A stretch of DNA of 64,000 nt from an uncultured Prevotellaceae bacterium (lineage in GTDB: Bacteria > Bacteroidota > Bacteroidia > Bacteroidales > Bacteroidaceae): positions 62,001 to 126,000 of the forward strand of contig CAMVIM010000007.1 in the NCBI GenBank assembly GCA_947167515.1, written 5' to 3'. The translations under genes were made by a program, and so were the position numbers. Positions 58,299-64,000 of the stretch are shown here, piece after piece. The notes beneath the pieces were generated by a model. It ran no database searches, was not told the origin of the DNA, and saw only the letters and a list, made by a program, of their open reading frames with translations. Position 1 is the stretch's first letter. Each line of letters opens with the position of its first letter.

Positions 58299-58391
58299 CG
58301 ATAACCTTAACCCTAACCTTAAACCCTAAACTCTCAATTGTCAACTCTCAACTCTCACAATTATGAATTATGCATTATGAATTATGCATTA
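58299..58391. repeat. Composite intergenic heptamer arrays (CCTTAAC, CAACTCT, TTATGAA/TTATGCA)
   Basis: aaccttaaccctaaccttaaaccctaaac; tcaattgtcaactctcaactctcac; attatgaattatgcattatgaattatgcatta. Confidence 0.85.
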
Positions 58392-58961
58392 ATAAATCAG
58401 CAACCCAGCCAATCCGCACAACAGAATCATGATGATAGGATGCACCTTGAACAGCCTTGTTCCCACAAAAGCGAACAGGAAGATGACAATGCTCAACACA
58501 AACACAAAGGGCGATTCCGATGGGTCACCAAAGTTCTCCTTCGACATCAACATGATGGCTGCTGCCGCTATCAATCCCACAATCACGGGTCTCAATGTGG
58601 CAAAGACACTGGTCACAATCTTCGAGTCGTGGTGCTTGATGAGGTACTTGCTGACGCTAATCATCAAGATGAACGGCAACCAAATCACACTCAACGAAGC
58701 CAAGACAGCCCCCAGCACAGCTGCCCATGTAGGATAGCCTGCATGAATCACCGCCGTATAACCCGTGTAGGTGGCACAGTTGATGCCGATAGGTCCAGGA
58801 GTTGATTGACTGATAGCCACAATATCCGTGAATTCGTTAATCGTCATCCAATGGTGCTTGTTGACCACCTCATCCTGAATGAGTGACAACATCGCATAGC
58901 CACCTCCAAAGTTGAAGATGCCTATCTTCGAGAAGACGTAAAACAATTCCAAGAATATCAT
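58389..58961 (-). CDS. Chromate transporter, short-chain CHR family
   Basis: 'FNFGGGYAMLSLIQDEVVNKHHWMTINEFTDIVAISQSTPGPIGIN'. Confidence 0.92.
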   Translation of the reverse strand: MIFLELFYVFSKIGIFNFGGGYAMLSLIQDEVVNKHHWMTINEFTDIVAISQSTPGPIGINCATYTGYTAVIHAGYPTWAAVLGAVLASLSVIWLPFILMISVSKYLIKHHDSKIVTSVFATLRPVIVGLIAAAAIMLMSKENFGDPSESPFVFVLSIVIFLFAFVGTRLFKVHPIIMILLCGLAGLLIY

Positions 58962-58965
58962 CGCT

Positions 58966-59024
58966 TCAATACTTCAATTTTTCAATCCTTCAATCCTTCA
59001 ATTTTTCAATCTTTCAATTTCCCC
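58966..59024. repeat. Heptamer (TTCAATC/TTCAATT)n array
   Basis: cttcaatacttcaatttttcaatccttcaatccttcaatttttcaatctttcaattt. Confidence 0.9.
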
Positions 59025-59539
59025 CAGATGAATCCCCCAATACCTGTTGCCAAGATGCACCAGATGGGCGACACACCCAACGCAGAGATCAGTACCGCTG
59101 CCACCACAGGAATCCACCAGTTGAACTTGTTGAGTTTTGCCTTCTTCGCCATACCGAAGCAAGGGGCAAGGATGAGTGCCACCACACAAGGACGCACACC
59201 CATGAAGATTTTCTCCACATAGATGTTATCCTTGAATGTCTGGAAGAAGATGGCAATGAGCAGAATCGCCACAATGGACGGGAGCGCCGTTGCCAACGCG
59301 CCTACAATACCACCTGTCACTCCTTTCAACTTCAATCCGATGTGGGAGGCCATATCGATGGCGAAAAGTCCAGGAGTGCTCTGTGCCACCACCAGCGTGT
59401 CCATAAATTCCTCATGATCCAGCCAGTGCTTCTTATCTACCACTTCCTTTTCCATCATCTGCACCATAGCGTAGCCTCCCCCGATGGTGAAGCTTCCTAT
59501 CTTGGCAAATGTAAGAAAAATGTCCGTGTAGATGTTCAT
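59006..59539 (-). CDS. Chromate transporter, short-chain CHR family (paired)
   Basis: 'FTIGGGYAMVQMMEKEVVDKKHWLDHEEFMDTLVVAQSTPGLFAID'. Confidence 0.92.
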   Translation of the reverse strand: MNIYTDIFLTFAKIGSFTIGGGYAMVQMMEKEVVDKKHWLDHEEFMDTLVVAQSTPGLFAIDMASHIGLKLKGVTGGIVGALATALPSIVAILLIAIFFQTFKDNIYVEKIFMGVRPCVVALILAPCFGMAKKAKLNKFNWWIPVVAAVLISALGVSPIWCILATGIGGFIWGKLKD

Positions 59540-59552
59540 ATACTGCTTTTGT

Positions 59553-59600
59553 TTTGCCTAGTCTTCCTAGGATTTCCTAGGCTCTCCTAGTTTTTCTAGC
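59553..59600. repeat. Heptamer (TCCTAGG/TCCTAGT)n array
   Basis: gcctagtcttcctaggatttcctaggctctcctagtttttctagcc. Confidence 0.85.
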
Positions 59601-62600
59601 CTTTCTTCTTTTCCACCCACTTCCGAGCGTTCACAAATGCCTCAATCCACGGAGTCACCTCGTCTGCCTTACGGTCAGCAGGGTAGTTGGCCTGTTGCCA
59701 AGGGAAGATGGCGCGCTCCAAGTGTGGCATCATGGCCAAGTGGCGACCATCTGCCGAAGCGATGCCAGCCACATCATAAGTAGAGCCATTCGGATTGCCT
59801 GGATAACCAGAGTAGTTGTATTTCGCCACGATGTTGTAGTCCTTCTCAGCCTTGGGCAGACGGAAGTTGCCTTCTCCGTGAGCCACCCACAAACCGAGTT
59901 TGCTGCCGCTCAACGAGCCAAACATCACACTCTTGTTCTCAGGAATCTGCAAGGTGACAAACTCACTCTCGAACTTGTGGCTCACGTTGTGGAGCATCTG
60001 TGCATAATCCTTCGCATCGGTCACAGCGTGGTTGTTGTTGATAAGACCCAGTTCCACCATCAGCTGGCATCCGTTACAGATGCCGAGTGACAGCGTGTCC
60101 TCTCTTGCATAGAATGCGTCGAGGGCTGCTTTGGCCTTGGGGTTGAAGAGGAAGGCACCTGCCCATCCCTTTGCTGAACCCAATACGTCGGAGTTGGAGA
60201 AGCCACCACAGAACACAATCATGTTGATGTCTTCCAGCGTTTCACGGCCACTCACGAGGTCGGTCATCATCACATCCTTCACATCGAAGCCTGCCAGATA
60301 GAGTGAGTAAGCCATTTCGCGCTCACCGTTCGTGCCCTTCTCACGGATGATGGCTGCCTTGATGCCTGTACGTTCACGACGGTCGGCGCTGATGCCATAC
60401 TGTGCCAAAGTGCCTGTGAAGGAAGCAGGGAACTTGTGCTCAATAGGTTGTTTCTTGTAGTTTTCGAAACGCTCCTTAGCCATACCGTTGAATGACTGCT
60501 TGGTGTCGAGGCGATAGGAAGTGCTGTACCAGATGTCACGCAGCTTGTCGATGTCGAAGTAGCGGTTGCGACCACCCTTCTTCACCACAATCTGGCGTTC
60601 CTCGATGGGCTGACCGATTTCCACGAAGCCCACTCCAGCCTTGTTCAGGCGGAACTCCACTTCCTTCTTGTCGGCGTTCTTCACCTGAATCACCACACCG
60701 GGGTTCTCGGCAAAGAGCAGTTTCACAGGGTCATTCTCCTCCAGACCGTTGAGGTTGACCTTGATGCCGCCTTTCTGATTGGCGAAGGTCATCTCCAGCA
60801 ACGTAGTGATGAGACCACCGGCGCTGATGTCATGACCTGCCAACAAGAGTCCTTCTTTCACCAGTTCGTTCACAGCCAAGAAGGCATCGCGGAAATACTC
60901 AGGATTCTTCACGGTTGGCACATCGCTGCCCACCTTACCCAGACTCTGGGCAAAGGCAGAACCACCCAACTTCAGGGTGTCGAATGAGAAGTCAATATGA
61001 TAGAACACAGAATCCTTGTCGTTCACCATCACAGGGCTTACCACCTTCTTCACGTCGCTCACCTCACCTCCTGAAGACACAATCACGGTTCCAGGAGAGA
61101 TAATCTTGCTGCCGTCAGGATATTTCTGAGTCATTGAAAGGGAGTCCTTACCTGTTGGCACATTCACCTGCAAGGCACAGCAGAAGTCGCTCAAAGCCTG
61201 CACACCCTCGTAGAGACGTGCATCCTCACCCTTCTGCGAACGGCAAGGCCACATCCAGTTGGCGGAGAGGCTCACAGAGTCAAGTCCCTCTGCCATCGGT
61301 GCCCAAACGAGGTTGGTCAACGATTCTGCCACAGAGAGCACACTGCCTGCAGCAGGGTCTGCAAGACCTGCCTGTGGTGCGTGACCGATGGCAGTGGCAA
61401 TACCCTTTTCGCCACGATAATCGAGTGCCACCACACCACAGTCGCTCAAAGGCAACTGAATCTCACCCTGACATTGCTGACGGGCAATCTTACCGGTCAC
61501 AGAGCGGTCCACCTTGTTGGTCAACCAGTCCTTACAAGCCACTGCTTCCAACTGCAGCACGTTCTCCAGGTAAGTCTCTATCTCTTTGTATGAATATGAT
61601 ACATCCTCATACTTCCTCACCACCGTTTCATCCCTCATGTAAGTCTTGGGAGAGTGACCGAACATCTGTGCCACATCCAAGTCGAATGGACGCACACCAT
61701 CACCCTGCTCAAAGGCAAAGTGGGCATCACCTGTCGTTTCACCCACCACATACAGCGGAGCACGTTCACGCTCAGCAATCTGGCGCACGTGTTCAATATG
61801 TTTCTCGTCGATGAGAAGACCCATGCGCTCCTGGCTCTCGTTGGCGATGATTTCCTTTGAGGAAAGGGTCTGGTCACCAATCGGCAACTTGGTCATATCG
61901 ATGAGACCACCACATTCTTCCACCAGCTCAGACAGGCAGTTCACGTGACCTGCTGAACCGTGGTCGTGAATGCTGACCACAGGATTCACCTCTTCCTCAC
62001 ACAAGGCACGAACGAGGTTGTTGGCACGCTTCTGCATCTCAGGGTTGGCACGCTGCACAGCGTTCAACTCGATGCCTGACGAATAGCGACCCGTATCTAC
62101 AGAAGACACAGAACCACCACCCAAGCCGATGCGGTAGTTATCACCACCCACGACCACAATCTTATTGCCCTTCTCAGGCGTACCCTTCAGGCAGTCGCGC
62201 TTGGTGCCATATCCCACACCGCCAGCCAGCATGATGACCTTGTCGTAGCCATACTGTTCAACAGCATCACCCTGCTTCTCCTCATGCTCAAACGTCAGCA
62301 CAGAGCCGCAGATGAGTGGCTGACCGAATTTATTACCAAAGTCAGAAGCACCATTCGATGCCTTAATCAGTATTTGCTCAGGCGTCTGATACAACCACTT
62401 ACGGATAGGCAAAATGCTTTCCCAAGAACGGATATCGCCCTCCTTGTCCGACTTTGTCCACTTCGGATAACTGTGAGGCTGGCTTGGAGCCACACCATTA
62501 CGTGGATAACTCGTCATATACACAGCCGTACCGGCAATAGGCCAAGAGCCTACACCACCACCCATACGGTCACGGATTTCACCACCCGTTCCTGTAGCGG

Positions 62601-63381
62601 CACCGTTGAATGGCTCCACAGTTGTTGGGAAGTTGTGCGTCTCCGCCTTCAGCGAAATCACCGACTCGATGTCCTTCACCTCAAAGTAGTCGCTGGTTGA
62701 GTGGTCAGCAGGTGCGAACTGCTCCACCACGGGACCTTGACTGAACGCCACATTGTCCTTATATGCTGAAAGAATCTTGTTCGGATTCTCCTGCGTCGTC
62801 TTCTTAATCATCTGGAAGAGCGAACTCTCCTTCTCCTTCCCATCGATGATGAACGTGCCACCAAAAATCTTGTGACGGCAATGCTCAGAGTTAATCTGCG
62901 CAAAACCGAACACCTCAGAGTCCGTCAGCTTTCTGCCCAACTGACCCTCCACCTTGTGCAGATATTCGATTTCCTCGGGAGAGAGAGCAAGACCTTCCTG
63001 CTCGTTATACTCCTCCAAGTTCTCGATATGCAGAATGGGCGCAGGCTCGATGTTCACCGTGAAGATGTCCTGATTCAAGCCCTTGTACATACGCTGCAAC
63101 ATAGGGTCATGCTCGGCATCCTCGCTCTCCACGGGGAAATACTCCTCGATGCGCTGCACACCCTCAATCGCCATGTTCTGCGTGATTTCCACAGCGTTCG
63201 TGCTCCAAGGCGTAATCATCTCACGTCGTGGACCCACAAAAAATCCCTGCAAATTGCTCTCGCTTTCTGGTTGAGCTTCACCATACAGCCAGCAAAGCTC
63301 ATTAGTCTCATCAGCCGAAAGCTCGTGGTTCACCTGCGTGGCAATCACACTCTGGGCTGGTGTTCTGAAAAAGTAAATCAT
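59596..63381 (-). CDS. purL: Phosphoribosylformylglycinamidine synthase
   Basis: Full-length fused FGAM synthase; 'AETHNFPTTVEPFNGAATGTGGEIRDRMGGG', C-term GATase 'LGICNGCQLMVELGLI'. Confidence 0.97.
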   Translation of the reverse strand: MIYFFRTPAQSVIATQVNHELSADETNELCWLYGEAQPESESNLQGFFVGPRREMITPWSTNAVEITQNMAIEGVQRIEEYFPVESEDAEHDPMLQRMYKGLNQDIFTVNIEPAPILHIENLEEYNEQEGLALSPEEIEYLHKVEGQLGRKLTDSEVFGFAQINSEHCRHKIFGGTFIIDGKEKESSLFQMIKKTTQENPNKILSAYKDNVAFSQGPVVEQFAPADHSTSDYFEVKDIESVISLKAETHNFPTTVEPFNGAATGTGGEIRDRMGGGVGSWPIAGTAVYMTSYPRNGVAPSQPHSYPKWTKSDKEGDIRSWESILPIRKWLYQTPEQILIKASNGASDFGNKFGQPLICGSVLTFEHEEKQGDAVEQYGYDKVIMLAGGVGYGTKRDCLKGTPEKGNKIVVVGGDNYRIGLGGGSVSSVDTGRYSSGIELNAVQRANPEMQKRANNLVRALCEEEVNPVVSIHDHGSAGHVNCLSELVEECGGLIDMTKLPIGDQTLSSKEIIANESQERMGLLIDEKHIEHVRQIAERERAPLYVVGETTGDAHFAFEQGDGVRPFDLDVAQMFGHSPKTYMRDETVVRKYEDVSYSYKEIETYLENVLQLEAVACKDWLTNKVDRSVTGKIARQQCQGEIQLPLSDCGVVALDYRGEKGIATAIGHAPQAGLADPAAGSVLSVAESLTNLVWAPMAEGLDSVSLSANWMWPCRSQKGEDARLYEGVQALSDFCCALQVNVPTGKDSLSMTQKYPDGSKIISPGTVIVSSGGEVSDVKKVVSPVMVNDKDSVFYHIDFSFDTLKLGGSAFAQSLGKVGSDVPTVKNPEYFRDAFLAVNELVKEGLLLAGHDISAGGLITTLLEMTFANQKGGIKVNLNGLEENDPVKLLFAENPGVVIQVKNADKKEVEFRLNKAGVGFVEIGQPIEERQIVVKKGGRNRYFDIDKLRDIWYSTSYRLDTKQSFNGMAKERFENYKKQPIEHKFPASFTGTLAQYGISADRRERTGIKAAIIREKGTNGEREMAYSLYLAGFDVKDVMMTDLVSGRETLEDINMIVFCGGFSNSDVLGSAKGWAGAFLFNPKAKAALDAFYAREDTLSLGICNGCQLMVELGLINNNHAVTDAKDYAQMLHNVSHKFESEFVTLQIPENKSVMFGSLSGSKLGLWVAHGEGNFRLPKAEKDYNIVAKYNYSGYPGNPNGSTYDVAGIASADGRHLAMMPHLERAIFPWQQANYPADRKADEVTPWIEAFVNARKWVEKKKG

Positions 63382-63407
63382 AAAGTTACAGATCTGAAAA
63401 TTTTCTG

Positions 63408-63415
63408 CAAAGATA
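63408..63415 (-). promoter_or_regulatory. -7 element (TATCTTTG) of purL
   Basis: Reverse-strand TATCTTTG 27 bp upstream of purL start. Confidence 0.55.
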
Positions 63416-63510
63416 CGACTTTTTCATGGAATAAGCACACGAACCATTGCTTTTCCGTGCATTTATGCACGTTTTTCCTGTTTTCCCATTCAATATGGCA
63501 CAAACAAAGA

Positions 63511-63543
63511 CCTCCCTCACCATCAGTTTTGATGGAAGGGAGG
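63511..63543. terminator. Hairpin, probable terminator of the HU-like gene or REP element
   Basis: CCTCCCTcaCCATCA-gttt-TGATGGaAGGGAGG. Confidence 0.5.
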
Positions 63544-63581
63544 ATTTAATAATCATAACTTCGCCTCGCCGCATAAACTCG

Positions 63582-63653
63582 CCGCATGGCAACCTCCGCC
63601 CAGCGCGTGGGCTGGCTGTCCGCATGGCAACCTCCGCCCAGCGCGTGGGCTGG
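63582..63653. repeat. Tandem duplication, two 34-bp copies at 38-bp period
   Basis: ccgcatggcaacctccgcccagcgcgtgggctgg at 63582-63615 and 63620-63653. Confidence 0.9.
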
Positions 63654-63665
63654 TGGGCTGGCTGG

Positions 63666-63989
63666 TTAAGGCTCGGGGTCGTCGGGTTCCTGCTCCGAGA
63701 TGGACTCGTTCTCGTCGATGGTGAGCTTCGAGAGCATGTCCTTGAAAGCCCCGCCAGGATAGAAGGCAATCTTCTTCACCTTCACCGTCTCCAGCGTCAC
63801 CTCCTTCAGCGAGCGCGCCACCTTCGAGTTGAACACAGGCTTGAACGAGCCGAACGTGCCCAGGCTCACACCGTGACCCAGCTCCATGTAGTGCACCAGC
63901 GACGTGAGCAGCGCATCCACCACAGCCTTCGTCTGCGCCTGGTTCACACCCACAATCTGGATCATCCCGCACAGCTGGTCGTAAGTCAC
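63666..63989 (-). CDS. HU-like DNA-binding family protein (may extend beyond window)
   Basis: 'MTYDQLCGMIQIVGVNQAQTKAVVDALLTSLVHYMELGHGVSLGTFGSFKPVFNSK'; HU-like fold signature; upstream end near window edge. Confidence 0.7.
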   Translation of the reverse strand: MTYDQLCGMIQIVGVNQAQTKAVVDALLTSLVHYMELGHGVSLGTFGSFKPVFNSKVARSLKEVTLETVKVKKIAFYPGGAFKDMLSKLTIDENESISEQEPDDPEP

Positions 63990-64000
63990 CTGCGGGTAAG

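Noticed and set aside
58299-58327. Telomere-like CCCTAA repeats
   Set aside because: Only a few degenerate copies between ordinary genes; fits the local heptamer-repeat pattern rather than a telomere.
1-64000. tRNA or rRNA genes
   Set aside because: No tRNA-like cloverleaf or rRNA sequence recognised in the intergenic regions I read; a tRNAscan run would be needed to exclude them formally.

Overview
This 64 kb window looks like Bacteroidota (Prevotella/Bacteroides-like) chromosome: -7 elements of the TAnnTTTG type, BspA-like LRR proteins, GLUG/LamG surface proteins and a CHASE2/CHAT operon. Most of it is housekeeping: a class I SAM methyltransferase, mnmG, apt, uvrC, dtd, deoC, a polyprenyl synthase, polA, parE, coaD, a C-terminal-processing protease, ybeY, argF', lgt, ychF, an FKBP, a C26-M19 fusion, a DEAD-box helicase, a PfkB kinase, an M16 peptidase, two chromate transporters, purL and an HU-like protein. 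The accessory or unusual parts are: (i) a giant GLUG/LamG surface protein plus lipoprotein (1-11.2 kb); (ii) an island at 25.2-28.1 kb with an ORF6N protein, a toxin-antitoxin pair bracketed by 26-bp direct repeats, a 120-bp imperfect palindrome, a strongly structured candidate RNA and an orphan 247-aa protein; (iii) LRR/cohesin-like/dockerin-like surface proteins (28.1-35.4 kb); (iv) a CHASE2 / FecR-like / exported TPR-CHAT caspase-like operon (35.8-40.8 kb) bracketed by related inverted repeats; (v) two perfect parS-like sites flanking apt next to mnmG; (vi) many heptamer-periodic or REP-like intergenic repeats, several of which have been captured inside coding genes. All product calls come from reading the sequences by eye; no database search was run.
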